The notes: generated by a model not told the origin, from the sequence alone. Positions 33,418 to 42,677 are shown, counted from the stretch's first letter. The stretch is 64,000 bases of DNA from Massiliimalia timonensis (GCF_900186585.1 NZ_FYDD01000004.1:372001-436000), one strand, 5' to 3'. Program-made: numbers and translations.

Positions 33418-33448
33418 AGGGAATCTCTCCTGTTCTGATCAATAATTT

Positions 33449-33477
33449 ACAATACAGTACAGCTGTATTGGTGTAAA
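33449..33477 (-). promoter_or_regulatory. Predicted fabD promoter
   Basis: Minus strand TTTACA (33472-33477), 17-base spacer, TATTGT (33449-33454). It coincides with the inverted repeat below, so binding there would block transcription. Confidence 0.55.
33450..33470. promoter_or_regulatory. Inverted repeat in the fabD promoter, candidate operator
   Basis: CAATACAG - N5 - CTGTATTG, 8-bp arms, covering the -10 and spacer of the fabD promoter. It does not match the FapR or FabT consensus. Confidence 0.5.
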
Positions 33478-33557
33478 AATCCCAGTCAACTTGTATAAAA
33501 AGAACTGCATTTTAAAAAAAAATAACAACATTTTATTACAAACTACACAAAACTTTG

Positions 33558-33586
33558 TTGACAAATAGCAGGGAACATTTTACTAT
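33558..33586 (+). promoter_or_regulatory. Promoter of the fab/acc cluster
   Basis: TTGACA (33558-33563), 17-base spacer, TACTAT (33581-33586), about 145 bases upstream of fabH. The rest of the gap 33418-33730 holds the fabD promoter, the two operator candidates and a long leader. Confidence 0.75.
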
Positions 33587-33613
33587 ATGTAATATATGGG
33601 ATTTAGGCACTGC

Positions 33614-33640
33614 TTTCCATTTAATGGAAAATGTTTCCAT
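33614..33640 (+). promoter_or_regulatory. TTTCCAT repeats downstream of the fabH promoter, candidate operator
   Basis: TTTCCAT - TTA - ATGGAAA (33614-33630) with a third TTTCCAT at 33634-33640, 28 bases past the -10. Position suits repressor blocking of elongation or start. Confidence 0.4.
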
Positions 33641-33730
33641 ACAAAAGGGATTTCTACTTTTAAATATATCATTTTGATCCGATAGATGCAAGAAATTGAA
33701 GCAAAAAATATCTTTAGGAGGAATACAGCC

Positions 33731-34720
33731 ATGGCAATCAAGATTATTGGCACCGGAAGATATGTTCCGGAGGTGATCGCAGATAATGAAGATTTTGCAA
33801 AGATCGTTGACACCAGTGACGAATGGATCACTACCCGTACCGGGATCAAGACCCGGCACATCACCAACGGGGTGCTTGCGTTTCAAATGGGGGCGAAAGC
33901 TTCTGAACAAGCAATCAAGCGCGCGGGGATTGAGGCGGAAGAAATTGATATGATCCTCGCTACCACAGTTACCCCGGACTGCCTGACCCCTTCCCTTGCC
34001 TGTCTGGTCGGTCAAGAACTGGGGATCGAATCGGCGGCTTGCATGGATTTAAACGCGGCTTGCGCCGGGTATGTGTTTGCGTTGGATGTGGCACAGAAAT
34101 ATCTGGACAGCGGTTGTGCGAAAACGATCCTGATCGTTTCGTCCGAGATCATCACCCGTATGGTGGACTATTCTGACCGCGGCACCTGCGTGCTGTTCGG
34201 TGACGGGGCGGCGGCAACGGTTGTAACAAAGGGCGAAGGGCTTTATTCCTGTGTGCTGAAGGGCAAGCCGCAGGGCGCTGTGAAAATCTTTACAAAGCTT
34301 CCAGAACCGAAGAATCCGTTTTCGGACAAACCGTTCGACTGGGGATACGACGAGATGAACGAGGCACCGACCGGTTACATGCAGATGGCAGGCAATGATG
34401 TTTACAAGTTCGCGACAGTCGCCATGCCGGAAGCGGTAGAACTGGCGGCAGAGCAGGCGGGATTAAAGGTGGAGGATCTGGATTTGATCATTCCGCATCA
34501 GGCAAATATCCGGATCGTGCAGACCGCGATCAAACGGCTGAAGCTACCGGCAGAACGTTTTTACATCAATATTCAGGATTTTGGCAATATTTCCAGCGCG
34601 TGCATCCCGCTGGCACTTTCCCAGCTGGATGAACAGGGGCGGCTGAAAAAAGGCGATAAAATTTGTGTGGTAGGCTTTGGAGCAGGGCTCACCTACGGCG
34701 CGTCGATTTTTGAATGGTAA
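33731..34720 (+). CDS. fabH: Beta-ketoacyl-ACP synthase III
   Basis: 329 residues. FabH condenses acetyl-CoA (or branched acyl-CoA) with malonyl-ACP to begin fatty-acid synthesis. The catalytic Cys is in NAACAGYVFALD, His in IPHQANIRI, and Asn in FGNISSACIPL, where the more usual GNTSAA is GNISSA. ATG 33731 is chosen from AGGAGG 9 bases upstream. It is the first gene of the fabHGF-accB-fabZ-accCDA cluster. Confidence 0.97.
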   Translation: MAIKIIGTGRYVPEVIADNEDFAKIVDTSDEWITTRTGIKTRHITNGVLAFQMGAKASEQAIKRAGIEAEEIDMILATTVTPDCLTPSLACLVGQELGIESAACMDLNAACAGYVFALDVAQKYLDSGCAKTILIVSSEIITRMVDYSDRGTCVLFGDGAAATVVTKGEGLYSCVLKGKPQGAVKIFTKLPEPKNPFSDKPFDWGYDEMNEAPTGYMQMAGNDVYKFATVAMPEAVELAAEQAGLKVEDLDLIIPHQANIRIVQTAIKRLKLPAERFYINIQDFGNISSACIPLALSQLDEQGRLKKGDKICVVGFGAGLTYGASIFEW

Positions 34721-34738
34721 GGGAAAGGAGTGTTTGGT

Positions 34739-35497
34739 TTGGCAAACAATAACGGAAGAAAAACAGCGTTGATCACCGGTGCTTCCCAAGGCTTGGGGGC
34801 AGCCATGGCGCTACGCCTGGCGCAGGACGGTTTTGACATTGCGATCAACTGCCGTGGCGAAGCAGAGGTTGAAAACGGCGGGAATCAAGTAAAAGAACAG
34901 TGTATGTCCTTTGGCGTAGCAGCTGAATGCTTTATTGCGGATGTATCCAGCTTTGAAGCCTGCAAGGAAATGGTCAAAGCGGTGAAGGAACACTTTGGCA
35001 CGATCGATGTGCTGGTAAACAATGCCGGCATTACGAAAGATGGACTGCTGGTCCGGATGAGCGAAGAACAGTTTGACATGGTGACCAATGTAAACTATAA
35101 AAGTGTGTTCAACATGACCCGTCATGTTGGTGCAGTCATGATGAAACAGAGAAGCGGGACGATCATCAACGTTTCTTCTGTTGCCGGGCTGTACGGCAAT
35201 GCGGGGCAGTTCAACTATTCTGCCAGCAAGGCCGGGATCGTTGGCATGACCCTGACTGCGGCCAAGGAACTGGGACCGCGGAATATCACCGTCAACGCGA
35301 TCGCACCGGGCTTTATTGAAACGCCGATGACTGCGGTGCTGGATGAAAAGGTAAAAGAAAAATGTATGGAAGCTGTCGCTTTAAGACGGTTTGGAAAACC
35401 GGAAGAGGTTGCCGGGGTGGTTTCATTCCTTGCATCAGAGAATGCAAGCTATGTTTCCGGTCAGGTAATCGTAATAGACGGCGCGATGTCCATGTAG
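34739..35497 (+). CDS. fabG: 3-oxoacyl-ACP reductase
   Basis: 252 residues. The NAD(P)-binding TGASQGLG, NNAG, catalytic Ser/Tyr/Lys (INVSSVAG and YSASKAG) and PGFIETPMT are intact. FabG reduces 3-oxoacyl-ACP. TTG 34739 is preferred because AAAGGAG is 8 bases upstream; GTG 34730 would overlap that site. It lies 18 bases after fabH. Confidence 0.96.
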   Translation: MANNNGRKTALITGASQGLGAAMALRLAQDGFDIAINCRGEAEVENGGNQVKEQCMSFGVAAECFIADVSSFEACKEMVKAVKEHFGTIDVLVNNAGITKDGLLVRMSEEQFDMVTNVNYKSVFNMTRHVGAVMMKQRSGTIINVSSVAGLYGNAGQFNYSASKAGIVGMTLTAAKELGPRNITVNAIAPGFIETPMTAVLDEKVKEKCMEAVALRRFGKPEEVAGVVSFLASENASYVSGQVIVIDGAMSM

Positions 35498-35548
35498 GAC
35501 AGACATACTGGATCAAGTAAAAACCAAGCAGGAAAAGGAGAGAAACCA

Positions 35549-36784
35549 ATGAACAGAGTAGTAATCACCGGGATGGGGATCGTCAGCCCGATCGGAAATG
35601 ATCTGTCGGCCGCCTGGGAAAATGTAAAGGCGGGCAAGCACGGGATTTCTTTCATTGAAAAGTTTGACATTTCAAATTCCGATGTAAAGGTAGCGGCTCA
35701 GGTAAAGGATTTTGATCCGCTGAAAGCATTTGATAAAAAGGAACTGAGAAGGACCGACCTGTTTACCCAGTATGCGGTAGAGGCATGCCGTCAAGCTATG
35801 GAAGACTGCGGCAGTGATTTTAAAGACCTTGATCCGTTCCGGGTAGGGGTGATCGTAGGGTCTGGAATCGGCGGCTTTGGAACGACGGAAACAGAGCATC
35901 AAAAATTCTTGGAAAAAGGCAGTGGCCGTGTATCCCCGTTTTATATCCCAATGATGATCTCCAATATGGCGGCAGGTACGATTGCCATTAAAACTGGGTT
36001 CAAAGGGGTCAACTATGCGCCGGTAACAGCCTGCGCCACCTCATCTCACGCTGTGGGCGAGGCGTTTCGTAATATCAAGCACGGTTATTTGGACGTTTGT
36101 ATCACAGGGGGTTCCGAGGCCGCGCTCAGTGAGTTTGCGGTAGCGGGCTTTAATAATATGAAAGCGCTCTCCCACGCGGATAACCCGGACCGGGCTTCCA
36201 TTCCGTTTGATAAAGAGAGAAATGGTTTTGTCATGGGCGAGGGCGGCGGTATCCTGATTTTGGAGGAGTTGGAGCACGCCAAGGCAAGAGGCGCTAAAAT
36301 TTACGCGGAAGTAGTGGGTTACGGCGCAACCGGCGACGCTTACCACATGACCAGCCCCGATCCGGAGGGCTTGGGTGCAGCCAAGGGGATGCAGCTTGCG
36401 TTTGAAGAAGCCGGACTCAAGGCAGAGGATGTAGACTATATCAACGCACACGGGACATCTACCCCGCTGAATGACAAATATGAAACCAAAGCGATCAAAG
36501 CTGCATTAGGCGAAGCGGCGCAGAAGGTGATGGTAAGCTCCACCAAAGCCTTGACCGGACATTTGCTGGGCGCAGCCGGGGCAGTAGAAGCGATCATCAC
36601 CGCAAAATCACTGGAAGAAGGTTACGTTCCGGGAACTGCCGGATTCCAGGTTTACGACGAAGAATGCGATTTAAATAATATGACAGACGGCGGCAAGAAA
36701 GCGGATATCAAAGTTGCGCTTTCCAACTCCTTAGGCTTTGGCGGACACAACGCAACGCTCTGCCTGAAAAAGTACGAAGGATAA
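35549..36784 (+). CDS. fabF: Beta-ketoacyl-ACP synthase II
   Basis: 411 residues. The Cys-His-His triad is seen in VTACATSSHAVGEA, NAHGTSTPLND and KALTGHLLGAAG. It elongates acyl-ACP with malonyl-ACP. AGGAGAG precedes ATG. It lies between fabG and accB. Confidence 0.97.
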   Translation: MNRVVITGMGIVSPIGNDLSAAWENVKAGKHGISFIEKFDISNSDVKVAAQVKDFDPLKAFDKKELRRTDLFTQYAVEACRQAMEDCGSDFKDLDPFRVGVIVGSGIGGFGTTETEHQKFLEKGSGRVSPFYIPMMISNMAAGTIAIKTGFKGVNYAPVTACATSSHAVGEAFRNIKHGYLDVCITGGSEAALSEFAVAGFNNMKALSHADNPDRASIPFDKERNGFVMGEGGGILILEELEHAKARGAKIYAEVVGYGATGDAYHMTSPDPEGLGAAKGMQLAFEEAGLKAEDVDYINAHGTSTPLNDKYETKAIKAALGEAAQKVMVSSTKALTGHLLGAAGAVEAIITAKSLEEGYVPGTAGFQVYDEECDLNNMTDGGKKADIKVALSNSLGFGGHNATLCLKKYEG

Positions 36785-36810
36785 CAAACTGCGAAAGGAA
36801 AGTCATACCG

Positions 36811-37269
36811 ATGAGTGAAATGAAACTAAGCGTAGCGGACATTACCAAACTGATGAACGAAATGGCGAAAACCGGCTTGGGCAAATTGGTGCTGGAAGAC
36901 GGCGATTTTAAACTGAATTTAAGCGCCAAACGTCCAAAGCTTGCTGTTTGCACTTCTTCCGAAGTCCAGGCGGAAATCCCAAACGTTCCTGTCATGCCTG
37001 TGGCAGATATGCCGGCGGAATCCCCCGCATTGTCCGGGAATGTTGTAGAAGCGCCGATCGTCGGCACCTTCTACGGTGCGCCGGCACCGGACAAGGCTCC
37101 GTTCGTCACGGTGGGACAGCAGGTGAAAAAAGGCGATGTGCTGTTTATTATCGAATCAATGAAACTGATGAACGAGATCCAAAGCGAATTTGACGGCGAA
37201 GTTGCCGAGATCCTGGTCGAGGATGGCCAGCCGGTAGAGTACAGCCAGCCAGTGATGGTGATTCGCTAA
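36811..37269 (+). CDS. accB: Biotin carboxyl carrier protein of acetyl-CoA carboxylase
   Basis: 152 residues with the biotinyl domain at the C-terminus and the biotinylation motif ESMKLMNEI (Lys biotin site). The N-terminal ~35 residues (KLSVADITKLMNEMAKTGLGKL) form the dimerisation region, followed by a Pro/Ala linker. It carries carboxybiotin between AccC and AccAD. Confidence 0.96.
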   Translation: MSEMKLSVADITKLMNEMAKTGLGKLVLEDGDFKLNLSAKRPKLAVCTSSEVQAEIPNVPVMPVADMPAESPALSGNVVEAPIVGTFYGAPAPDKAPFVTVGQQVKKGDVLFIIESMKLMNEIQSEFDGEVAEILVEDGQPVEYSQPVMVIR

Positions 37270-37298
37270 ACATCATACAGATGAGAAAGGAAAACGAT

Positions 37299-37730
37299 AT
37301 GCCGTTATTGAATCAGGAACAGATTAAGGAAATCATCCCGCACCGGGACCCGTTTTTGCTGATCGACGAAATCGAAGAGATGGAACCGGGCGTTCGGGTC
37401 GTGGCTAAAAAATATTTAAAAGAAGACGAGTTCTGGTTTGCAGGGCACTTTCCGGGACATCCGGTCCAGCCGGGCGTGCTGACCATTGAAATGTTGGCGC
37501 AGGCAGGGGCGGTATGCATTCTGTCCATGCCGGAATACAAGGGGAAAATCGCGCTGTTCGGCGGGATCGATAAAGCGCGTTTCCGCGGGGAAGTAAAGCC
37601 GGGCGACACCCTGCGCCTGGAAGTGGAGATGCTTAAACTCCGCAAGAGCTTCGGCACGGGAAAAGCGACTGCTTATGTCGGAGACCAGCGCGTGGCAAAC
37701 ACAGAGATCATGTTCGCAATCGGGGAGTAA
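37299..37730 (+). CDS. fabZ: 3-hydroxyacyl-ACP dehydratase
   Basis: 143 residues. The hot-dog fold dehydratase signatures IPHRDPFLLIDE, HFPGHPVQPG (catalytic His) and EMLAQAGAV (catalytic Glu) are present. ATG 37299 is chosen over 37281, as AAAGGAA sits before it. It lies 6 bases before accC. Confidence 0.96.
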   Translation: MPLLNQEQIKEIIPHRDPFLLIDEIEEMEPGVRVVAKKYLKEDEFWFAGHFPGHPVQPGVLTIEMLAQAGAVCILSMPEYKGKIALFGGIDKARFRGEVKPGDTLRLEVEMLKLRKSFGTGKATAYVGDQRVANTEIMFAIGE

Positions 37731-37736
37731 AGGCTG

Positions 37737-39089
37737 ATGTTTGATAAAGTGCTGATTGCCAACCGCGGGGAGATCGCGGTCCGGATCATCCGTGCATGCC
37801 GGGAACAGGGGATTCCAACGGTAGCGGTCTATTCCACTGCCGATAAAAGCGCCCTGCATGTCAAGCTGGCGGATGAAGCTATCTGTATTGGCCCTGCGGC
37901 CACAAAGGACAGCTATCTGAATATTCCGGCGATCCTTGCTGCCTGTGATCTGACAGGGGCGGACGCGATCCATCCGGGCTTTGGCTTTTTATCTGAAAAC
38001 GCAAACTTTGCGAAAACCTGCGAACGCTGCGGCGTAAAATTTATCGGGCCGGGCTATGAGTCGATCGAGATGATGGGTGACAAGGCGCAGGCAAAGGAAA
38101 CGATGAAACAGGCGGGCGTTCCGGTGATCCCGGGCTCCGAAGGGGAGATAGGCGATTTGGAAGACGCCAAAGCGCTTGCCCGTGAAATAGGATACCCAGT
38201 GTTGGTAAAGGCCTCTGCCGGCGGCGGCGGACGCGGGATCCGGCGGGTGGATTCTGAGGAGGAACTGGAAGCGCAGATCACTGCCGCCAAGCAGGAGGCG
38301 CTGAGCTTTTTCGGGAACGCCGGTGTTTATCTGGAAAAGTTCATTGTCAATCCGCGCCATGTGGAAGTGCAGATTTTGGCGGACAGTTTTGGCAATGTGA
38401 TTTACCTGGGAGAGCGGGACTGCTCGATCCAGCGGCGGAACCAGAAGGTGCTGGAAGAAGCGCCGTGCGCTGTGATGACGCCCGAGCTTCGCCGGAAAAT
38501 GGGCGAAGCGGCTGTGAAAGCGGCGAAAGCCTGCGGCTATGAGAACGCAGGCACCATTGAGTTTTTATTGGATGCCAGAGGCGATTTTTACTTTATGGAG
38601 ATGAACACCCGTATTCAGGTAGAACACCCGATCACCGAGCTGGTGACAGGGGTGGACCTGGTGCAGGAACAGCTTTTGATCGCGCAGGGAAAACCGCTTT
38701 CCTATACTCAGGATGAAATACACTTGACAGGGCACGCAATAGAGTGTAGAATTAACGCAGAAAATCCAGCCAAGGGCTTTCGCCCGTCGCCTGGGCAGAT
38801 CAAATCCCTGAATCTTCCCGGAGGGCCTGGGATTCGGATCGACAGCGCTGTTTATCAGGGGTATGAGATCACCCCCTATTATGACAGCATGATCGCTAAG
38901 CTGATCGTATATGCCAAGGACCGTGAAACTGCCATTAAAAAAATGAAATGGGCGCTTGCGGAATTTTTGGTGGAGGGTGTTGACACCAACATTGATTTCC
39001 AGCTTTCGATTCTGCGGGACCCGGATTTTGCGGCGGCTGATTTTGACAATGGATTTTTAGAACGAAAAATGGCAGACGGAGAGCTATAA
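37737..39089 (+). CDS. accC: Biotin carboxylase subunit of acetyl-CoA carboxylase
   Basis: 450 residues. ATP-grasp motifs [10 protein letters not shown], biotin-carboxylase segment [14 protein letters not shown] and [13 protein letters not shown] are intact. It carboxylates biotin on AccB with ATP and bicarbonate. It begins 6 bases after fabZ; GGAGTAAAGGCTG may act as the ribosome site. Confidence 0.97.
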   Translation: MFDKVLIANRGEIAVRIIRACREQGIPTVAVYSTADKSALHVKLADEAICIGPAATKDSYLNIPAILAACDLTGADAIHPGFGFLSENANFAKTCERCGVKFIGPGYESIEMMGDKAQAKETMKQAGVPVIPGSEGEIGDLEDAKALAREIGYPVLVKASAGGGGRGIRRVDSEEELEAQITAAKQEALSFFGNAGVYLEKFIVNPRHVEVQILADSFGNVIYLGERDCSIQRRNQKVLEEAPCAVMTPELRRKMGEAAVKAAKACGYENAGTIEFLLDARGDFYFMEMNTRIQVEHPITELVTGVDLVQEQLLIAQGKPLSYTQDEIHLTGHAIECRINAENPAKGFRPSPGQIKSLNLPGGPGIRIDSAVYQGYEITPYYDSMIAKLIVYAKDRETAIKKMKWALAEFLVEGVDTNIDFQLSILRDPDFAAADFDNGFLERKMADGEL

Positions 39090-39123
39090 AGCTTCCGCAA
39101 TTCTATAGAAGGAGGGAGTATCC

Positions 39124-39993
39124 TTGCTGGAGGATTTGTTTAAAACGGTCAAATCGCGCTTCGATACCGACCCAGAACACAGCAAAAAGAGCAAGGTTTC
39201 TATTCCGTCAGACCTTTTGTTTAAATGCCCGCGGTGCGGCCATGTCATGTTTATGGAAGATTTCGTGGGTGCGAACAAGGTCTGTTCAGAATGTAATTAC
39301 CATGCGCGGCTTTCCGCGCGTGAACGCCTGAATATCACCATTGATAAGGGCAGCTTTGTAGAGTATGATGCGGATATGGTAAGCGCCAATCCTATTTCTT
39401 TTGAAAATTACGAGAAAAAAATAGAAGCGCTTCAGAAAAAGACCGGACTGAAGGACGCGGTGATCACAGGGGAATGCACGATCAAAACAAAACCCTGTGT
39501 GATCGCGGTGATGGACTCCCGGTTTATGATGGCATCTATGGGAAGTGTTGTAGGGGAAAAGATTTCGCGCGCTTTTGAACGGGCTGCCGAAAAGGGGCTT
39601 CCCGTTGTTATTTTTACTGCTTCGGGCGGTGCGAGGATGCAGGAGGGAATCGTATCCCTGATGCAGATGGCAAAAACCTCAGCAGCAGTGGCACGCCATT
39701 CGGATGCGGGGCTTTTGTACATTACAGTACTGACCGACCCTACGACCGGCGGTGTCACGGCCTCTTTTGCTTCTATCGGTGATATTATCCTGGCGGAACC
39801 CAAGGTGCTGGTTGGCTTTGCGGGCCGAAGAGTGATCGAGGGAACCATCAAGCAGCGCTTGCCGGACGATTTCCAGTCTGCGGAATTTTTGTTGCAGCAT
39901 GGCTTTGTAGACATGATCGTGGAACGGCAGAATATGCGGCGTACGCTTTCAAAGCTGCTTCGCCACCACGGATATGTGGGAACGTCAAAATAA
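39124..39993 (+). CDS. accD: Acetyl-CoA carboxylase carboxyltransferase beta subunit
   Basis: 289 residues with an N-terminal zinc ribbon (KCPRCGHVMF and CSECNYH, C4-type) and a carboxyltransferase domain (FTASGGARMQEG). It works with AccA to transfer CO2 from biotin to acetyl-CoA. Start TTG 39124 follows GAAGGAGGGAG. Confidence 0.96.
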   Translation: MLEDLFKTVKSRFDTDPEHSKKSKVSIPSDLLFKCPRCGHVMFMEDFVGANKVCSECNYHARLSARERLNITIDKGSFVEYDADMVSANPISFENYEKKIEALQKKTGLKDAVITGECTIKTKPCVIAVMDSRFMMASMGSVVGEKISRAFERAAEKGLPVVIFTASGGARMQEGIVSLMQMAKTSAAVARHSDAGLLYITVLTDPTTGGVTASFASIGDIILAEPKVLVGFAGRRVIEGTIKQRLPDDFQSAEFLLQHGFVDMIVERQNMRRTLSKLLRHHGYVGTSK

Positions 39994-40011
39994 GCCGTTA
40001 GGAGGGATAAT

Positions 40012-40812
40012 ATGGGTATTACAGCATGGGAACGGATGGAGATCATCCGTCATAAAAACCGCCCGACGATTCGGGACTATATCCCGCTGATCTTTAAAGA
40101 CTTTTATGAGCTCCACGGTGACAGGCTGTTTGGCGACGATCACGCTATTATTGGCGGCATCGCCTCTTTTAAGGAACAGCCCGTGACCATTTTGGCGCAG
40201 GTAAAGGGCAAAAATATTGATGAAAATAAGGATTCCAATTTTGCGATGCCGCACCCGGAAGGGTATCGGAAGGCGCTTCGTCTGGCAAAGCAGGCGGAAA
40301 AATTCCACCGGCCGGTCATCTGCTTTGTAGACACACCGGGCGCATTTTGTGGGATCGCGGCGGAAGAACGTGGACAGGGTGAGGCGATAGCGAAAAACCT
40401 GATGGAGTTTTTCCGGTTAAAAACCCCGGTCATTACCATTGTGCTGGGAGAGGGCGGCTCCGGCGGAGCGCTAGCCTTGGGCGTGTGCGATGAATTGGCC
40501 ATGATGGAAAACGCGGTTTATTCTGTCATCTCACCAAGAGGATGCGCCAGTATTTTGTGGAAAGACGCTTCCCGGGAAAAGGAGGCCGCCAATATTTTAA
40601 GGATCACTGCAAAGGATCTGCTGGATCTGGGAGTCGCAGAAGAGATCATCGAAGAACCTGCAGGAGGCGCCCATAATAACTATGGGCAGGCGGCTGAAAA
40701 CATCTCTGATTATCTGGCCGGAGCACTGGGCAGACTGGTTGATGTACCTGTTGATGACTTGCTGGCAAACCGCTATCAAAAATTCAGAAAAATCGGAGAA
40801 TTTTCCGAATAG
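40012..40812 (+). CDS. accA: Acetyl-CoA carboxylase carboxyltransferase alpha subunit
   Basis: 266 residues of crotonase-like carboxyltransferase fold (HPEGYRKALRL, FVDTPGAFCGIAAEERGQG and GEGGSGGALALGVCDE). It is short of the ~315 of E. coli AccA, as is normal for Firmicutes, which lack the N-terminal helix. It lies 18 bases after accD and completes the ACC genes. Confidence 0.96.
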   Translation: MGITAWERMEIIRHKNRPTIRDYIPLIFKDFYELHGDRLFGDDHAIIGGIASFKEQPVTILAQVKGKNIDENKDSNFAMPHPEGYRKALRLAKQAEKFHRPVICFVDTPGAFCGIAAEERGQGEAIAKNLMEFFRLKTPVITIVLGEGGSGGALALGVCDELAMMENAVYSVISPRGCASILWKDASREKEAANILRITAKDLLDLGVAEEIIEEPAGGAHNNYGQAAENISDYLAGALGRLVDVPVDDLLANRYQKFRKIGEFSE

Positions 40813-40815
40813 GGG

Positions 40816-40844
40816 TTGACACACCGATACGGTTGTCATATGAT
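40816..40844 (+). promoter_or_regulatory. Promoter of acpP
   Basis: TTGACA (40816-40821), 17-base spacer, TATGAT (40839-40844), near-consensus, so acpP can be expressed more than the upstream operon. Confidence 0.8.
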
Positions 40845-40909
40845 TGTAATTGTTATAGGGATAACCTTTGACAATAGATGATGAAAATAACCATTAGGAG
40901 GATATGATT

Positions 40910-41140
40910 ATGGTATTAGAAAAAGTAACTGAAATTTTGTGTGATCAATTGGATGTTGACGCTGAAAAAGTAACGATGGAAGCTTCCATCACAGATGATT
41001 TGGGTGCTGATTCTTTGGACGTTGTAGATTTGGTTATGTCTTTAGAAGAAGAATTTGATGTAGAAATCCCGGATGAAGAAGTAGAAAACATTAAAACTGT
41101 TGGCGATATTGTAAAATATATTGAAGACAAACAGGAATAA
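40910..41140 (+). CDS. acpP: Acyl carrier protein
   Basis: 76 residues, acidic, with the phosphopantetheine site Ser in [16 protein letters not shown]. It carries acyl chains for the adjacent fab enzymes. ATG 40910 is favoured because AGGAGG is 8 bases upstream; ATG 40904 would leave only 2 bases. It is transcribed from its own promoter and ends in a terminator. Confidence 0.97.
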   Translation: MVLEKVTEILCDQLDVDAEKVTMEASITDDLGADSLDVVDLVMSLEEEFDVEIPDEEVENIKTVGDIVKYIEDKQE

Positions 41141-41163
41141 GTTTTGTTTGGTTGAAAAAGCAG

Positions 41164-41184
41164 GGCAGGGAAAATCTCCTTGCC
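41164..41184 (+). terminator. Terminator of acpP
   Basis: GGCAGGGA / TCCTTGCC (one G-U pair) followed by TTTTCTTTT. Confidence 0.8.
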
Positions 41185-41212
41185 TTTTCTTTTGCGAAAA
41201 AGGGGTGGGGCA

Positions 41213-41611
41213 ATGAAAGCGAAATATATTTGGGCATGGATCGGGGTATTAGTTCCGGTCGTAGGCATTTGCCTGTTTCCTGTCTGGCAAAAATTATTTT
41301 TGTGGATTGGTTCAGATGTATTGCCTCCTTGCTTTTTTTATCAGGCAACGGGGATTCCCTGCCCGGGCTGTGGGCTGACTCGCAGCGTGCTTAGTCTGCT
41401 GCATGGGGAGATTTTTTCGTCCCTGCGGTATAATGTTGCGCCGCTGATGCTGCTGACTGTAGGGGGATTATTTTGGATTGAGCTAGTTGCCTTCCTGATG
41501 CACCGGCCGGTAAAGCTGGTTCCGCGCGGCAGCTGGTTTATTTATACCTTGATCGGGATCTTTTTCCTGATCGCGGTTTTGCGGCTGTTTGTCCCGGGAA
41601 TGCAGATATAA
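41213..41611 (+). CDS. DUF2752-domain membrane protein
   Basis: 132 residues with three hydrophobic segments (about 7-27, 67-90, 103-125) and the hallmark CPGCGLTRSVLSLLHG in a short loop. The family is of unknown function; the Cys pair (CPGC) may be redox or metal active. It lies directly after acpP but has a separate ribosome site (GGGG). ATG 41213 is chosen over 41180, which lacks one. Confidence 0.85.
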   Translation: MKAKYIWAWIGVLVPVVGICLFPVWQKLFLWIGSDVLPPCFFYQATGIPCPGCGLTRSVLSLLHGEIFSSLRYNVAPLMLLTVGGLFWIELVAFLMHRPVKLVPRGSWFIYTLIGIFFLIAVLRLFVPGMQI

Positions 41612-41643
41612 AAAAGCTGAGTGGATTTTCCACTCAGCTTTTT
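41611..41643. terminator. Bidirectional terminator
   Basis: AAAAAGCTGAGTGGA - TTT - TCCACTCAGCTTTTT between convergent genes, T-runs on both strands. Confidence 0.9.
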
Positions 41644-41647
41644 TTAC

Positions 41648-42106
41648 TTAAAACAGATTAAAAAACGGCAGTGCCATATAGTAATAATATGGATCATATT
41701 CCGAGAAGAAGCCGATAAACAAGAAGAACAATCCAATCGCGAGCGCGATGATCGATAAGACCAGCCCGGCGATATTTAACCCCTGCTGGGATGGCGCTTT
41801 GTTCTTGCCTACGATAGCAAAAACAAGTCCCAAGATCCCGAAGATCCAGCCGATACAGAAACAGGAAGATAGGATCCCTAAGATGCCCATGACCAATCCA
41901 GCGATAGAAAAGCCAATTTGTTCTGTTGGCTGGAATGGAGGCTGTGAACGCGGCGGCACATATTGGGCTTGGGGATATGGAGACTGCGGCGGCTGTTGTG
42001 GCTGCTGCCACTGTGGTGGTTGTTGTGGCGCATTTTGCTGCCATTGAGCCGGAGGCTGTGGAGGCCCGGCCGGGCGCTGGTTTTGATTATGATAGTTCGG
42101 GTCCAT
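41648..42106 (-). CDS. DUF4190-type small membrane protein with Pro/Gln-rich N-terminus
   Basis: 152 residues. Residues 1-60 are Pro/Gln/Tyr-rich and begin MDPNYHNQNQ, then two membrane helices (about 65-90 and 108-135) of DUF4190 type, with loop IVGKNKAPSQQGLNIAGLV. It shares its N-terminal tag with the next three genes. Function unknown; probably an envelope-associated scaffold. It is transcribed leftwards from its own promoter and its end meets the DUF2752 terminator. Confidence 0.8.
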   Translation of the reverse strand: MDPNYHNQNQRPAGPPQPPAQWQQNAPQQPPQWQQPQQPPQSPYPQAQYVPPRSQPPFQPTEQIGFSIAGLVMGILGILSSCFCIGWIFGILGLVFAIVGKNKAPSQQGLNIAGLVLSIIALAIGLFFLFIGFFSEYDPYYYYMALPFFNLF

Positions 42107-42139
42107 ATGTATCCCCTCCTGTAGTTATTGATTGACTTC

Positions 42140-42168
42140 AGTGTAACATGTTTTTTGACAGAACGCAA
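42140..42168 (-). promoter_or_regulatory. Promoter of the 152-residue DUF4190 gene
   Basis: Minus-strand TTGCGT (42163-42168), 17-base spacer, TACACT (42140-42145). Confidence 0.55.
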
Positions 42169-42215
42169 TAGAAAAAAGAAGATTTACCAAATTTCCGGTA
42201 ATTGGGATAAAAAAA

Positions 42216-42237
42216 GACAGCCTATCATGAGGCTGCC
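42216..42237 (-). terminator. Terminator of the 132-residue DUF4190 gene
   Basis: GACAGCCT / AGGCTGCC, 8-bp stem, followed on the minus strand by TTTTTTT. Confidence 0.85.
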
Positions 42238-42248
42238 TTTTCAGTGGG

Positions 42249-42647
42249 TTAATAGTAGAGATTCCAATAAAGGGAATCTAAAGTGATCGAACCGGTTGCA
42301 TAAAGGATCGTGAAGATGAGGCCGAAGACCAGTCCAATAATGGACAACACCATCCCGGCAGTGCACATCCCCTTCATGGAAGGTGCTTTTTTCTTACCCT
42401 GAACGCTGAAAATAATTCCCAACAGGCCTAAAAGCCATCCACAGCAAACTACAGAGAGGATCCCCAAGACTAAAGAAGCGATCGCCATCCCTTTTTGTTC
42501 TGGCGGCTGGTATGGGTTGGGGCTTTGCTGATATGGGGCCTGATTGAACTGAGGCGGTTGGTTGAACTGAGGCGACTGATTAAATTGGGGCGGCGGGGTA
42601 GGCTGCTCCTGATTTTGTTGATTTTGATTATTGTAATTCGGGTCCAT
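42249..42647 (-). CDS. DUF4190-type small membrane protein (second copy)
   Basis: 132 residues. The N-terminus MDPNYNNQNQQNQ and short Pro/Gln/Phe-rich repeats (QFNQSPQFNQ, PPQFNQAPYQ) occupy about 1-48, then two membrane helices (about 52-78 and 95-120), with loop QGKKKAPSMKGMCTAGMV. It is a relative of both flanking DUF4190 genes. Function unknown. GGAGGATT is the ribosome site. Confidence 0.8.
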   Translation of the reverse strand: MDPNYNNQNQQNQEQPTPPPQFNQSPQFNQPPQFNQAPYQQSPNPYQPPEQKGMAIASLVLGILSVVCCGWLLGLLGIIFSVQGKKKAPSMKGMCTAGMVLSIIGLVFGLIFTILYATGSITLDSLYWNLYY

Positions 42648-42677
42648 AAAATAATCCTCCTAATTGAAAGAGAAAAA

